DNA from: Sinotaia quadrata
Taxonomy: Eukaryota; Mollusca; Gastropoda; Architaenioglossa; Viviparidae
Assembly (NCBI GenBank): GCA_028829895.1
Contig: CM054179.1
Coordinates: 100,339,875 to 100,403,874, forward strand
Direction of reading: 5' to 3'
Length of the DNA stretch: 64,000 nucleotides
Position numbers and translations under genes: made by a program. Shown piece by piece: positions 1 through 14,160 of this stretch (its first letter is position 1; each line of letters opens with the position of its first letter). The notes under the pieces are model-generated. The model ran no database searches. It worked only from the letters and a program-made list of their open reading frames with translations, and was not told where the DNA came from.

Positions 1-1265
1 AGGGACCGCAACCCCGCCTCCACTGAACAAAGGAATAGAGCGAAAATCTATCTGGTTACATTCTCTCTATATGTGTATAATGCGTGTTTTCAGTTCGTGA
101 ACTTGTGAACATAATTGACCATTCAGTAGGTCGAAATGGAAACCGAAAATTGAGAAGATGATATGGTTTGTTTATTATTCCTAATTTCTAAAGAAACAAA
201 GGATAGTATTAGACTAACAAATAAAGGTTACGTTTAATACTGCCGTCATCCTAGATTCTTCCCGTTCATCCAATCGCTAAAAATGTTGGTTGTAGTGTGA
301 GATTTTTGTTTCTCTCAAATACGGTTACATATTCAAATAGTAAAGTACGTAGGTGGGCTGTTGACTAACAAAAATTAAACAAGTCGATGTTAATACCATA
401 ATTGTTCTTGTCTAGATTTTGTCCTTACAGACATGTATATGCTAGAGTTCCGAACGTGAAATTAACGAGCGTTGAAAGCAAAAGATAATCAGAAATCGAC
501 TAACCATATCTTATAATTGATAATAAAACTTCGCAACAAACTATATCCGTTGTCGCCAGTTTCCTTTTTAAAAAAATCTAGCAAACAACATTCATAGTCT
601 TTTTCGGTGCCCTATTACGACTGGAGAAGTCGACGTTACTTGCGTAACCCATACTCTGAAAGTGGTGTGGATTTTTTAATAAATAGTTATACTGAAAACT
701 CTGCAAGCTGCGCTGTTTAATTATAAGGATATCATTAATTGCAGAGACTGGGTTTCACCATTATTTGTGGAGACTAATTTTGGTTCAATCATATTTGTTT
801 AAAAGAGGTTAGAAAAACCAACATTTACAACAGGATAGGTAATCAGGAATTTTGAATGGAATCATTACAAACCCCTCCCTATGCAAGATGCTGATAAACA
901 ATATTTAATTATAAATTAATCACTTTGGAATGCTAGTACAGTCCTCACCCAAGTGAGTATTTAGAATTACACATGGGTGAAAAGGGAGATAAAACTATGA
1001 GAAACGTGCTCACGTAAATTATAGAAACAATCGGTAGTTTGAATGCGCATGCGCACAGTGATGGAGTTTATTGAGTGCTAGCATTAATGCTTGTTAGTGG
1101 TCAGACAACAGAACCTACTCACAGTAGCATGGCCATGACTCCTGATATTCGAAGCTGCTTATGAATATGTGCAGAAGAGAGCCACGTTACAGGTGAAGCA
1201 ATGCAACTCAACAAAGAGCTGTGTGATAGGTAGTGGCCTTTTGAACTAGTAATTATTCATACGAT

Positions 1266-1319
1266 CACACACATACGCGCGCCACACACACACACACACA
1301 CGCACACACACACACACAC
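1266..1319. repeat. (CA)n microsatellite, interrupted
   Basis: Mostly CA dinucleotides with CG and TA interruptions, so it is likely an old tract. Confidence 0.9.
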
Positions 1320-2417
1320 TAACATTGTGCGGATTTAATAGCTGTATACAGACTATTAAAATGTTAAAAATTGTGATCCCTATTTTCATAATAGGATAAA
1401 TGCTCTAATGGACTTTATTTGGTGGACCTTGTATCACTAAACTGTGTTTTATTTTTATATGGCATTAATTTGTGAAAACGTTAATCGCGATTAAAATGTT
1501 GACACGTGCATAGAATTCTGAACTGTAATATATTTATTTGCAATTGTAATTACGGAAATGCTTCTCAAATTGGCCGTTCCTTGTCTTCACCTATCTATAC
1601 GTAGCCTGTCATGACTGAGTGAAGTTAGTGGTGGGCCGTCTGTCTCTCTGTCTGTCTTGTGCACGATAAACCACGCCCTTTGTGGTCTTTAGCTACAACT
1701 ACAGGGAGCGGATACAATGTTTATAGGGTAGCACACGATACTTTCATTCATTATCGCACTCACACCCACAAATTAAAAATGTCGAAACTAGTCAGAATGT
1801 TTCGAGGTTCACGTGCGTGCTAAGCGAGAGATCAGCACTGATAATGAAAATACAACGCCTGCTTTTTTAACAGCCGTATTCGGGCTTAGTAGCAGATTTG
1901 TGCTTTCATTGTAATAACCTTTCCTGTAATCGCGTACCCTTCTCTATACTCAGCAAAGTTAGGCGCTTACGGTCAGCAGTTCCATGTATCTAGCAGCGTA
2001 TTGTATATTTTGTTTGTGACTAATAATGCAGACAGTTATAGCGTAGAATACACTCTAAAGGAGATGAAGGATAATTAGAAAACGCGTCTTTATGTGAATT
2101 TCAAAGCCGAAGGTAACTGTGAATTTAGGTCAGTCGTGCCATGATTTTAATAAGTGGTGTTAAGTGTTTTGATTATAGACATGCAAATATCAAAGACGCA
2201 GATGATAGTCCCAATGGATTATAGTTAAATGAGCGAACGTGTTTCTGCGAGATTTCAAATGTATTAATGCTCGGATTCAACACTTAACTCTGCTTGGCAG
2301 AAACCATCCCTTTCTGGTACTTGACGGTGTGGTGACTGTCACATTAATAACGCTGTGATTGGTCAACGCTGTGTCGACTCATTACAAGACTCCACGGTTT
2401 ACCACCACCGACATCAT

Positions 2418-2419
<2 letters not shown>

Positions 2420-2511
<92 letters not shown>
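2420..2511. repeat. (TG)n microsatellite
   Basis: About 46 TG units with a single CG interruption. It gives spurious Val-Cys and His-Thr open frames on the two strands. Confidence 0.97.
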
Positions 2512-2513
<2 letters not shown>

Positions 2514-4282
2514 CAAAATAATCAATCACAGACCTACAGTCTCTTTACAGGAGACTTTTCTGCTAGGTTTGTAGTGGACCTAGTATTGCTGCCGAAAAAA
2601 TGGTGCTCCCCATCAATGTCTTTTACTTCACAACAAAGAAATGTCCTTTGTGATTGCCTTTCGTGCTGTTCTCACTAAGATAACGCCTTACATTGCTACT
2701 CTGCAAATAATTATTTACAACTTTTAAGCAATTTTAACAGTATTAATAATTGATTGTGAAGCTCGGGAATAGCTCCCGTGTTTATATATTTCAATGCACG
2801 AAATCTGAAAAAGAATAGTCTCTTAAATACATTTTTAATAAATGTAATGTCATTCAGACTCTAGTAAATAAACCACATTACCTTATTATTAAAGATTTCT
2901 CTCTCACAAACTCAAACGAAGAAATTAGAAATTCCTTTTTTTTTTTTCTTTCCCAGTCGTTCGGAGACTATTATACTAGGAAACAACTTTTTTCTTAGTC
3001 AGACGGACCTTTCTTCAGCGTCTGCTCGGTCAAGCTTTGTAGTTGAGAGTGACCAAGACGAGTTCTCAATGCACAACGTTAATCTTTGTCATGTGACTTA
3101 TGTTTGTCTCTTTCCTATTGTATTTTAATGGTGGAGATTTGGCTTTGCTCTTCTCTCTCATAAATCTAGCAGTGCGTCTTTTCCCAGTCTTGTTTATTTT
3201 TACATCTTCCTTCATGATCAAAGTACGATGCATTAAGGATAACTTTCTGGTCTAGGCGTCGCCGTTTCACTTCTGATGATCGTTGAGCGACCACGGTCAG
3301 TGCTTCACAACTTTCCCGCTAACTGTCAGTAAGCAATATCTAACAGCTTAGCACTTCCGATTTCAATTGACGGCTTCCCCTCTCGAGTCAACAGCAGTCT
3401 TAACTCGGTTAACTAACTGATATTGATTACACAAAAGTCGGAAGTATCTTACAATTTCGGAAGTATCATTTCTGATTATTTATTATACGAACTTTCTGCC
3501 ATACAAAATTTTATTTCCAAGGTACGGGCAAAATTAAATGCTAAAATGCACCAAGAAAGTAATACAATAAATGTACGCAAACACGACCTGAGGACAATAC
3601 TGAAGTCTGCACAGTCATTCCTTTCTATTAAAGATGTGGTACAAGGCAAAATACAAAAAAACGTCATCTGAACATTTGAACTACAGGTTAACTAGAGAAG
3701 CAAGCGTTGAACGTTTAGTCACTTTGTGACATCATGCGGGGATCTCGAGCATCGACGAGAACTTTGCTTTTTTTATTTTTACTTTTTAACCCTTTAAATA
3801 ATAGCGTTTGGTAAAGTTACTGGCTACTTCAACTTTCCTGGAGGTTTGGAAATATTAAATTGAATAAGATATAAAATAATTTATAAATGTCGAAGGTACA
3901 TCATTCAAGTAGTCCACTTGACCGTTAATCCGTTGGCCGTCTTTGGTATATATGCCTTACCACAAAAACGGGTCACTATTTATACAAAACAACCAATCAG
4001 TTACTTTTTAAATTCCTTAACACATTTCTAAACTACAGAGTATTTTGAATTTTTTAAAATCACTTTATAAATTATTTTTTTATAAATATTTTAGTACATT
4101 GACCCATTCCATTGTCACTAGCAAAAATATACTGACGGATGGATGTTGATGGCATTTAACTCATAAAACACAGTAGCAAGAATGAAATATAAGCTATAAT
4201 CAAACTATTTCTAATTTGGCTGCATCCTATGTTCAATCCCTTGGGTTATTTTGATTGTTTAGTAAGACAGATAGATAGTGTG

Positions 4283-4960
4283 GCAGAGTAAATTTGCCGG
4301 TCCCTATCTCTCAACTGAATTATTGTATAATTTGTTAAATGTCAACGTGACATGACCTTCGGATACTGCACTTGACGATATTTTTGTAAGTACCAGAGTT
4401 AAAATAAGAACTCAGGTAAAGAATATGCTAGAATTTGCTGATGGCTGATGCAATCAAAACCAGTTCCAAATGGAATGAGTAGTTTTACTAATTGTCTCAT
4501 ACTTGCTCATAACAATTTCATCCAATGGGGATAGGCCAAAACTTACCTGTTGAAAAAAGTTCTATATTCTAATCACTTTGATTTTGACGAAACTCAAGTC
4601 TGGTCATAAAGGCAATCATTAGCTTATGGTAAGTTAACTCACTGACAAAGAAAGAATGGACTTAGAAATATTTTGTGTATGTTTTTATTTTATCTATGAT
4701 TTTATTTGGAGAATGCTTGATGAAACTGAAATAATATTTCTATGTTCACTAATTTGATTACATTGTACGTTATACTTGTGAATTTTGATCAATGCTATAT
4801 TTCTTTTGCTGCGTGTGTATTTCGGCTAACAAATATTTTTGTAGGATTTGTAAGTTGAGAAAACATGTAAGAGAGAAAGGAGTTTAGAGATGAAATATGC
4901 CTGAAACTTAGTGCTGCCTTTAAATGGACTGGTGCAGAAAGAAACGTGCTTCTTTTTTGA
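4283..4960 (+). repeat. Dispersed repeat R1, copy 1
   Basis: This roughly 680-base segment matches, in inverted orientation, the segment at 49890-50560 over nearly its whole length. Shared landmarks include GCAGAGTAAATTTGCC at the start, TTCATCCAATGGGGATAG in the middle and GGATTTGTAAGTTGAGAA near the end. Shorter pieces recur at 43940-44010 and 58950-59045. No coding capacity is visible, so a non-autonomous transposable element is the likely nature. I could not define terminal repeats or a target duplication. Confidence 0.7.
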
Positions 4961-5169
4961 TGCTTTGATCTTTTCTAACCTTGTATCCACTTCAGACCTC
5001 ACACTTGGTGTGTTTATCCAAAATTGTTGTAGAACTTATCAGTAAACATGTTGATGTAAGTTGATTCCTGTGAATTCTGCTGAGGGCCAATACAATGGAA
5101 ATTAAAGTTTGAGTTTGGTCTTGAGAATTCATGAAGATGTTATGAAAATTCCTCATGGTGTGCTTGAAC

Positions 5170-5700
5170 AGCACACACAAAGATTCTGGAACACTCCTCG
5201 TGATGTTCTTAGATAGTGCATATGAAGTTCTGGACGATTCTCCATCTTGTGCTTTGCGAGCACATTGAAGATTCTGGAACAGTTGTGTAATGTGCCCACA
5301 AGTGGTACATTGGACCATCATGTAATAAGAAATAAAGTTACTTGTTGCAAACTGTGTGATTGTGAACATGTGCCAGCGACAGCTGCCATCATTGAAAAAA
5401 TTATGTACATTGACTATAACTATCTCTCTGAAACTTCAGTCTCATTTCTATGATGAAACCATATCTATGAACTTGATTTTATATATATATATGCTAATTT
5501 GACTGTGATGTCTATGATAGGATAAACTGAACGAGTCTCTGATGTTTAATCAAACTTTGTGTGAAATTATGTAAATGTCAACACTCTTTGATTATATTCA
5601 TATGCTGTATATTTGATTGTTGATTTAATAAATTTATTTTTAATTTTAATGTTTATTATTAAATATAAATTAAGAATCTCAATCACTTGTAACTAGTTAT
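5170..5700 (+). repeat. Dispersed repeat R2, copy 1
   Basis: The 3' part (about 5326-5700) resembles 32200-32780 in the same orientation. Shared stretches include TTTAATAAATTTATT and TCACTTGTAACTAGTT (ATTAGTT in the other copy). The AATAAA-like end suggests a retroposed or terminal-exon-derived unit. Its 5' limit is uncertain and no protein is encoded. Confidence 0.45.
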
Positions 5701-5734
5701 GAGTTGTTAATGAATAAGGATGCCAAGAGATAGA

Positions 5735-5921
<187 letters not shown>

Positions 5922-7066
5922 ACATCAGGCAGAAAAGATCATATCATATTTACAAAATAGTGTGTTTGCTCATTATACTAATGTTGTATTTTAATAAACA
6001 GCCAAGATAAATTTAATCGGACTTCATTAATTTTATTTTGTCCCATCTGAAGTGCCACCGAAGAACGCGATCCAAACATCCAACAGATTCTCAGTGTTAC
6101 ACTTCATTCAGGCCTATTACTAATATGTTTTATTGTGTTTCATTCGCATACTGATTAATAAGTAAAAGAACCAGAATACGTGATGTCTTCAAAAATCTTT
6201 TAAAAAAAAATATTCTGTGAAATTTTATTTTATATAGCACTTTCATAGTCCTTTCGTACTCATTTACATTTATTGATCTTTCAACAGTCTTTTAATTCTC
6301 TTTCTAATGGTTTAAAATCTTGACTACCTTAGTTTTTGCCGCTAATCTCTGAATTAGTGAGGGAACAAATGTTACCATATGACACCTTCCTATGCACCCA
6401 ACCACCACATACCCTCTCTCTCCCTTCCTCCCTCCAAAAATGCAATCATGCCTCTATAATAACGTATATATACGTTATAAAAAATATCAGTGTGCACTGG
6501 GAGTTTTCAATGTGTAATGTGAGTGGGAGGGTGGGTGGGTGGTGGAATAAGTCTTTGAAACTAAAGCAAATGACGTAGAGCAAAGTATTGTCGATATAAA
6601 CTTGGAATTAGAGAGAGAGTGGACGGAGAGTATTTTTAAAAAAAACTTTTCAATTTAGCTTACGTAACGACACTAGACTGCCAATCCGGTTTATGCAACA
6701 GCCTAGAGATCTGCGATTCTTTCCCTTCCAGGCAATAACTGAGTCATTTCCTTGCCGGTCACTTCCGGTGATTTTTTTACCGGGTGCTTCGCAAGCGGTC
6801 TAGTCTGGCGACAACCGTTAACTGTTTTTGGAGTAAATTAACTACAATGGAGTCACCTGTCAGAGGTTCTAATGATTTCCTTCATTTCCAACGTCAAGAG
6901 ATTTACTGCGGGCTAAGTTTATTTCTAAATCAAGCACGGAACTCGGGTTACGATTTTTAGAAGACTCCTAAAATACACACACATTCTAAACTTAATGAGC
7001 CAAGAATCCAGTTTAATTCGACATAAGAATTGCTGTAACACATAATTATTGTCACACAACACACAC

Positions 7067-7070
<4 letters not shown>

Positions 7071-7119
<49 letters not shown>
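7071..7119. repeat. (CA)n microsatellite
   Basis: About 24 uninterrupted CA units, preceded by imperfect CA-rich sequence from about 7052. Confidence 0.95.
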
Positions 7120-7120
<1 letters not shown>

Positions 7121-8151
7121 AGGTTTTTGTTTGTGTTGGGTTTTTTTGGGGGGGTTGCCTAACAGAACATAATGCGAACTTCATTTAGTTACTCCGGAGA
7201 AAATGAACCTTTAGTACACGAATTTAAATGAGTAAACCAAAAGGTCAAAGAACGAGAAGTAGTGTGCCGATTCCCAACCCTCAAAGTAGCTTCTAACTGC
7301 AATTAGATAAAAGCTGTGACTAACAGGCACATGAGGGCTTAAACGCCTTAAAGTGTCGCATACTACGTGAATTTTCTTGTGTTTTAACGTCAAATGCCGT
7401 AAAATAAAAAATCCATACAACACTTGAGACTCAGTATGCCAATAGTTTTATGCTACAGATCGCTGCTAAATCACAGATATTTCGTTATTCATTCTAGGTT
7501 TTTGATATTTTACTTGTAAGACCTACTTAGCTAGAGCGCCTCCTAGCGTGCTTATCTCCCCATAGTCTGGACTTGCCGAAAGCGTCAGTGTCACGGTGCT
7601 TGCTTGCTAATGTAGGGGGCGCTTTCGCGCTGTGGTGACGGTGAAGGGCTTATGAGTTCATAGCAAAACAAGGGAGATAAATAAAGGCGCAGCAACATTA
7701 ACAAATAATAGTAAATGTAGCAAGTAATGTCGAACTCGCGTTATAACAACAGGAGTTGTTTTTAGTTTGTTTTCTTTGTTTGTTTTCTTTGTTTGTTTTC
7801 TTTGTCTCATTTAACAATTTGTTTTCCTTCAGCATTTGTCAGCATTGATGTCACTTTCCAGATTTGTAACACGCAAGCATGTATCAGCTGTACACGTTTT
7901 AAGTTCTTCAAATAATTGGTAAGAAACAAGGGATCGGTAGTATTCGGGGTAGGTGTGTGCGGGAGCGATACGGGTGTGTGTGAAAACATGACTTGTCATT
8001 AAGAATTGATTCTTCAGCTAAACTGAAAACAAGGGCTAAGCTTTAAAGTTGACGTAACTACTTAAGCATTTGCATCGCCGAAATACCCAGTTCAGTCCCT
8101 TAACTGGTACCAAGGTTTTGGTAGATAATCCCCTCTGCGTGTCTCTTCTAG

Positions 8152-8232
8152 CACTCTCTCTCTCTCTCTCTCTCTGTTTCGTTCCATTCCCGACACACGC
8201 ACGCACGCACGCACACAAACACACACACACGG
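8152..8232. repeat. Composite (TC)n and (CA)n tract
   Basis: A TC run at 8152-8175 is followed by CACGCA-type repeats from about 8193 to 8231. Confidence 0.85.
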
Positions 8233-8476
8233 CGTCTATAAACTTTATAAAATCTTTTTTCTTTTATGGAATTGTTCATTACCTTATTATGGCATAGTAG
8301 TGTGCACCTTCTGGAGACAATTTTATTTTATCATGATGCTTAGTATTAATAATTATATTATTTCATATTTTCCCATGGCAATCTCTGTGTCCGTGTATTA
8401 ATTGTATTGCTTGTTCTTTCCACCATTCTATATAATGAGCCCCTAATTTAAACGAGGAATAGTCAAATTTTCTCGT

Positions 8477-8492
8477 TCTCTCTCTCTCTCTA

Positions 8493-8562
<70 letters not shown>
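8477..8562. repeat. (TC)n microsatellite
   Basis: A long pyrimidine tract of TC units with a few TA/CC interruptions near its 5' end. Confidence 0.95.
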
Positions 8563-8565
<3 letters not shown>

Positions 8566-8819
8566 AACTAGAAAGCGATGCGAGATTTGTGTCATAAACC
8601 ACCAAACTCATAAAACCCCTCAGCCTTCTCAGGTCAAATGTCACTTGACTAAGGTCTATAATAGATTAAGTAATCTTTCATGTCTTGAGACAGCGAGGAC
8701 CACGTATCCGATGGTTCTTGTCTAGCTACAATCGAGATTTTCGTAGCCCTTATTAAAAAAAACCATATCATTACATATCATGATAAATACACTTACGGAT
8801 AGCGTTTAGTCCTCATTAG

Positions 8820-9440
8820 AAATATCATCGCGTATCATTCTACTTAAATGACCAGCGTATCCTGATCAGATGTATCAGCCCCTGTCATGCGCTAAGTATA
8901 CTTACGCCTTACCATGCCTTGATCAGATGTATCAGCCCCTATCATACTAAGTATATTTACACCTTACGTAGCCCTGATCAGGTACATCAGCACCTATAAT
9001 ACGTACACCTTATGTATCCCTGATCAATTACGTCACCCGTACTAAGTGTACTTAACACTTTACCTAGTCTGATCATTTACGTCTGCCCATACTAAGTATA
9101 CTTATACTTTACGTAGTCTGATCAATTACGTCTGCCCGTACTAAGTATACTTACACCTTACATAGCCTAGATCAGATATATCAGCCCCTATCATACTAAA
9201 TATTCTTACGTCTTACTTAGCCCTGATCAGATTAGCCCCTATCATACTATATATTCTTACGTCTTACTTAGCCCTGATCAGATTAGCCCCTATCATACTA
9301 AATATTCTTACGTCTTACTTAGCCCTGATCAGATTAGCCCCTATCATTCTAAGTGTACTTACACCTATGCAGTCTTGATAAGATATTTCGGCCCATATCA
9401 TGCTAAGTGTAGTTAGGCCGAGCCTAGCCATCATCCGATT
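8820..9440. repeat. Minisatellite, about 51-60 bp unit
   Basis: Repeated units contain TACTAAGTATACTTACACC, CCTGATCAG and AGCCCCTATCAT. The centre (about 9188-9345) is a nearly perfect 51-bp repeat; outer units are more diverged. Each unit carries a TGATCA palindrome. Confidence 0.9.
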
Positions 9441-9449
9441 TGTCAGCCA

Positions 9450-11800
9450 GTTTCTTACTCAATACAAATCAAAATTTAGATCAATAATTATATATTTTTG
9501 TTTTTAAAAATACGAATAACTTACGGGTTTGTTTGGGATGTCGCACGAAAGACGACGTGAGCAGTGGAACATGTCCAGTCCATGTCAGAGTCCAGTTGGA
9601 TCAGTGGCTTTGCACGAATCATGCTCACAGTTGACAAATCTGTTTGGGTTTCTAACCTTCAATACCATCAGCCAAGACAATAGTCCGATTGTGTCCTCGG
9701 TAATCTACTGTTAGCAGACATCTAGTGAATGCACACGTGAGTGTGTTTATGCGTGTGTGCGTGCGTGTGTGTGTGTGTGTGTGTGCATGCCTGTGTGTGT
9801 GTGCATGTATGCGTGTGTGCGTCTAATGCGTGATTGTGTGCATGCGTGTGTGAGAAAATTGGGGATTTCTTTCGATACGTGTGACAAGGACGTACTGTCC
9901 TTCCGCACCTTCCGCCAAAATTACGCCATTAATGGAATGAAGATGTTGCTTCCTGAAGTCTATTGACCCCATTGAAGACTACACAGAACGACCTAGATTC
10001 TGGAGGGGGGAAAGCAGACGTATTAAGTTTTCACCGGAAATGATCAGTGGATACAGTTGAACATTGTGTACGACAGGCAAAATGACAATCATTTCATTGG
10101 GCTTGCCAACCAGTAAGTCAAAACTGGTAAATAAAAAAAAAATTATTTAGTATACATATATACTTACATACAATGTTCAAGATGTTTCTCGAAACTGTGG
10201 ATGGGGGTCACAGGCTGTTAGCAGTTTTACTTCCGTATTGAGTGACTTTGACCTCAGATATTGTCCGTACAATTTGACAAAGTAGGTTGGGATATTTAAA
10301 AGATATTGTTTCATAATTGTAAGTCATAATAAGTTTTCTTCATTTGTTACTTTTTTTAATTTGTTGATTTATTGTTTTTTCCTTTGCTCGTGCGACCAAA
10401 GTGCATTTTAGTAACGATATTTGCATTTCCTTGACAGAATACAGTTTTAAAAGAAGTATTTCTATACAACCCCTACCAACAAATATACATGGAGTGTTTA
10501 GTATGTGCAACGGGTGCATGAAAAAAAGTTATCAGGCAATAATCATGTACTCTATGTTATATTGCTACATTTTGCGTATGTATTAAATCAATGATGACCA
10601 TGAATGTAAGAGTGTTCTGTCAAAGAACACATGTAAACAAAACCTTAGCCAAGTGTATTCTCTGTTGGCAGGTGGGCATTTTGTCTACTTTGTCTATCTT
10701 GTCTACATTGTCTACTAAGCTACCTTGTTCGCTGTATCTATGTTCAATGAGCGCTGAGCCGTGAACAACACCAGAATGGGATCTGTAATAACTTGGACAT
10801 TGAATTCGCTGGAGCATCGAGCCGTGAATCAGCGCTAGAGTGAATGACTCACGGGCATAAAGACATAAGTTCTAAGGACTATGTGAGCAAGCTTACTACA
10901 AACTCCTCTGGACCAGGGCAACATGAGAAGCACCTAAATTAAGTACACTACATTAAAGACTATACAACAACACAAATCTAATCGGACTCCATTAGAATCG
11001 CTTAAACTCAAACGAGGAATATATGACCTGCCAGAACATTTTGCGCCATAGGGCTCAACGATCTTTACCTTACGACATCACGTGGTCGTGATTTAAAATT
11101 GAATTCATTTGCATAAATATATATCTGTTTATCTGTAACGTTAACCTATTATCACACGTAACCACGCTGTCTTATATTATTTCTTACTGAATACAATTAT
11201 TGTTTGGTAAATAGACCACTCGAGTTAGCATGACTTACTTGTAAGTTATATGTATAAGTCGTCACCTGAAATATTTATACTATCCTGGCTGATGATATCG
11301 GGGGGGGGGGGCTCAAGCTATCTCTACAACTATCACTCTCCTATTTTACATTATCTATATCCCATCTTCTAACATGAAAATGATAATTTTACAATACGCA
11401 AGGGGAGGGGGGTGGAGGGGATCTAACCTATTAAGAACTGCAATAAAAGAAAATGTAAAAGTCATCTAAAAACCAAACTGTAACTTAAAACACAGATAAT
11501 AATACTATACATTAATTTGTTATTAGCAATTAAATTTTTAATGTTTAAGAGTAGTTGTAAATTCCATTTACCTAGACTAATTAATCATCATGTTTAAGTA
11601 AATTATTGAACAGATACTAATGAATACTTTGTTTTTAATGTATATTAAGTGCAATATCTGTAGAGTCAAGACCCTGGAAATATAATTGCTTGATTTAGTT
11701 TTATTACTAAATGAAATGTGTGTACAAAATAAATTTTTAATGAAAATAAGCTGCAGGAGACCTCAGCTCGATTGTTACAGTTTGTTTGAAAGCATACCAC
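9450..11800. other. No gene seen
   Basis: Contains a TG-rich tract at about 9739-9850, and G runs near 11299-11310 and 11401-11420. Short open frames such as 9529-9714 and 10401-10586 lack ATG starts or plausible splice context. Confidence 0.45.
9739..9850. repeat. Degenerate (TG)n tract
   Basis: TG and TGCG/TGCA dinucleotides with frequent interruptions. Confidence 0.85.
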
Positions 11801-11810
11801 TATTCTTTTC

Positions 11811-11985
11811 TAGCTCGACTATTAAACCAAAACAAAACAAAAAAACAACACCAGAAAATCAGATTTAAAGCTCGACTATTAAACCAAAACAAAACAAAAA
11901 AACAAACCAACAGAAAATCAGATTTAAAACACGACTATTAAACCAAACCAAAACAAAAAACCCCAGAAAATCATATTTAAAACAT
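11811..11985. repeat. Tandem repeat, about 60 bp, three copies
   Basis: Three units contain CGACTATTAAACCAAAAC followed by A-rich sequence and AGAAAATCAGATTTAAA. The A-rich part varies in length. Confidence 0.9.
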
Positions 11986-12428
11986 TTGTCACGAACTCAG
12001 TAAAGTTTAACTGTTAGCGTGTTAGATAAAGAAATTATTGTTAATTTTAATCAAGTTTCATGAAAAAACAATTGTATTAAAGTATCAAACTTCGCTACAG
12101 AAAATCACCAAATTTGTGCAATAAACACTACTTAACGAAGTTAAATCACATGAGTTTTTTTTTTGTATTTTGTATTTTGTATTTATTTATTTTATTTTTT
12201 TGTATTTTTGTGAAAGTGTGAATATTTTGCCTTGCTTTATTTGTATTTGCAAATAGCTGGAAAGTGCGCACTCATACAGCCACACCATTTTAAATCTTGA
12301 ATCGCACGTAGCTTGCTTAAATTTGAGACAAATATCAAAGTCTAAGGCAAGGAATCAATATGATTGCATTCACATTTCCGAAAGTTGAAAGAACAGTCAA
12401 ACAGTTCTCATAATCTCCATCAAAAGTC

Positions 12429-12545
12429 TTAGGAGTCGTCATTGTTATCAAACACTTCAAGTCCCGTTCCGGCACAAAACTGTCCCTTAGGAGTCGTCAT
12501 TGTTATCAAACACTCCAAGTCCCGTGGCACAAAACACTGTCCCTT
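12429..12545. repeat. 58-bp direct duplication
   Basis: Two copies of a unit beginning TTAGGAGTCGTCATTGTTAT start at 12429 and 12487 and differ by a few bases and a small indel. Confidence 0.85.
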
Positions 12546-13174
12546 AGTTATAGTATATGAGCCCCAGAGCCTTATATCAATGGATAATGATCGATGTGGG
12601 TTCCGGGTGGCTGACGGAACTTTTCTTTATGTTTGGGGAACTAGATTAAAACAAACTCGAAATGACCTCTATATATCGTGAAACCTCTTGCTGGCTAGAT
12701 ACCAAGTGCGATAATCTGAAACCGTCGTTTGTTGTATATTTAGCTCGCCAGGCTAGAGAAACTTTTAACTTGTATAGAGTGATTCTACTACGAGCCACGG
12801 CGGTCTTGTAAACACATGTCGGCATCCGGGATACAGTTCAACACGTGACAAACAAACTGTACTTCTGCAGCTAATACGTAATTGTATCTTCCGCGGAATG
12901 CCAAAAGAGGAAGTTGTGTACGCAGTGACATGAAAACGAAACTGAATTCATGTGTGTACAGATAAGAAATGACCCAATTATCTAAAGTTCCCCGTCGGCG
13001 AAACCTCAACGACAGTAGGCGCTGAGCGAAAGCATTTTTAGTGAAAATAATGCAAAAATACAGTCTGCCTGTCTGTCTGACTCTCTCTCTCTCTCTCGCT
13101 CGCTCTTTGTACAGCCTTTTGAATTCCCCTCGCTCTTTCTTGAATTGTCTCCGTTTGATGCAAAGTTAAATTAT

Positions 13175-13405
13175 TTTTCCTACTACTCCACACTAGAAGT
13201 AAAGGTGTTGGACTGCCTTAACTTAATCCACTACTCCACACAAGAAGTAAAGGTGTTGTACTAACTTAACTTTCCCACTACTCCACACTAGAAGTAATGG
13301 TGTTGGACTACCTTAACTTAATCCACTACTCCACACAAGAAGTAAAGGTGTTGTACTAACTTAACTTTCCCACTACTCCACACTAGAAGTAATGGTGTTG
13401 GACTT
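13175..13405 (+). repeat. Minisatellite arm 1, about 47-48 bp unit
   Basis: About five units carry ACTACTCCACACTAGAAGTA followed by GGTGTTGGACTACCTTAACT. Alternate units share variants (CACAAGAAG with TTGTACTAAC), giving a two-unit higher-order pattern. The same unit occurs in inverted orientation at 13560-14160. Confidence 0.92.
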
Positions 13406-13559
13406 GATATTTACAAGCAGACTGATGCGAGTGTAAAGCTCGTCCCGTGTGACATGGTCTGTGCACGCAAAATGACCTCTTAGTTGAAAATCAGAAAGTG
13501 TACACCACAGAAAAAGTCGCTCTAAGAAATGAATCAACACTTACGAGTACAGTATACTT

Positions 13560-14160
13560 CACACTAGTCCAACAACATTACTTCTAGTGTGGAGTAGTGG
13601 AGCAGCTAAGGTAAAGTGAGGAGTAGTGAGGGAAATAAGGTAGTCCAACATTACTTCTAGTATAGAGTAGTGAGCAGTTAAGGTAGTACAACACCACTAT
13701 TGTGTAGTAGTGTGAGAAAAATAAGGTAGTCCAACATTACTTCTTGTATGGAGTAATGAGCAGTTAAGGTAGTCCATTACTTCAAATGTAGAGTTGTGGA
13801 GCAGTTACGGTAGTCCAAAACCATTAGTTTTAGTGGGGAGTAGTGGAGGAGTTAAGGTAGTCCAACTCCATTACTTATTGTCTGAAGTAATGGAGCAGTT
13901 AAGGTAGTCCAACAACATTACTTCTAGTGTGTAGTAGTGTGGAAAATAAGTTAGTCCAACACCATGACTTTTAGTATAGAGTAGTGGAGCTGATAGGGTA
14001 GTCCAGCATCATTACTTCTAATATGGAGTACGCAGTTAAAGTAGCCCAATTCTATTACTTCTAGTGTGGAGTAGTCGGGAAGTTAAGGTAGTCCAACACC
14101 ATTACTTCTAGTATGGAGTAGTGGAGCATTTAAGGTAGACCAAAACACCTTTACTTCTAA
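13560..14160 (-). repeat. Minisatellite arm 2, inverted relative to arm 1
   Basis: About twelve diverged units read AAGGTAGTCCAACACCATTA then CTTCTAGTGTGGAGTAGTGG, the reverse complement of the 13175-13405 unit. About 155 bp of unrelated sequence separate the arms, so the pair forms a large imperfect inverted repeat. Confidence 0.92.

Larger units (their letters stand above)
1..4270. other. Gene-poor AT-rich stretch
   Basis: I see no exon chain with consistent splice sites and phase here on either strand. Contents are two CA/TG microsatellites (listed separately), a T-rich tract near 2937-2951 and unique AT-rich sequence. A short open stretch at 3423-3671 has no ATG and no supporting splice partners. 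Confidence 0.5.
5930..8810. other. No gene seen; simple repeats
   Basis: Apart from the CA and TC tracts listed separately I find no exon chain. An AAGGGAGATAA motif lies near 7670-7681. Confidence 0.45.

Noticed and set aside
3423..3671. 82-codon open stretch that looks protein-like
   Set aside because: No ATG start, open on both strands in AT-rich DNA, no matching splice partners nearby.
4992..5369. 125-codon minus-strand frame
   Set aside because: Overlaps the R1/R2 repeat area, shows no family motif, and has the composition of random AT-rich sequence.
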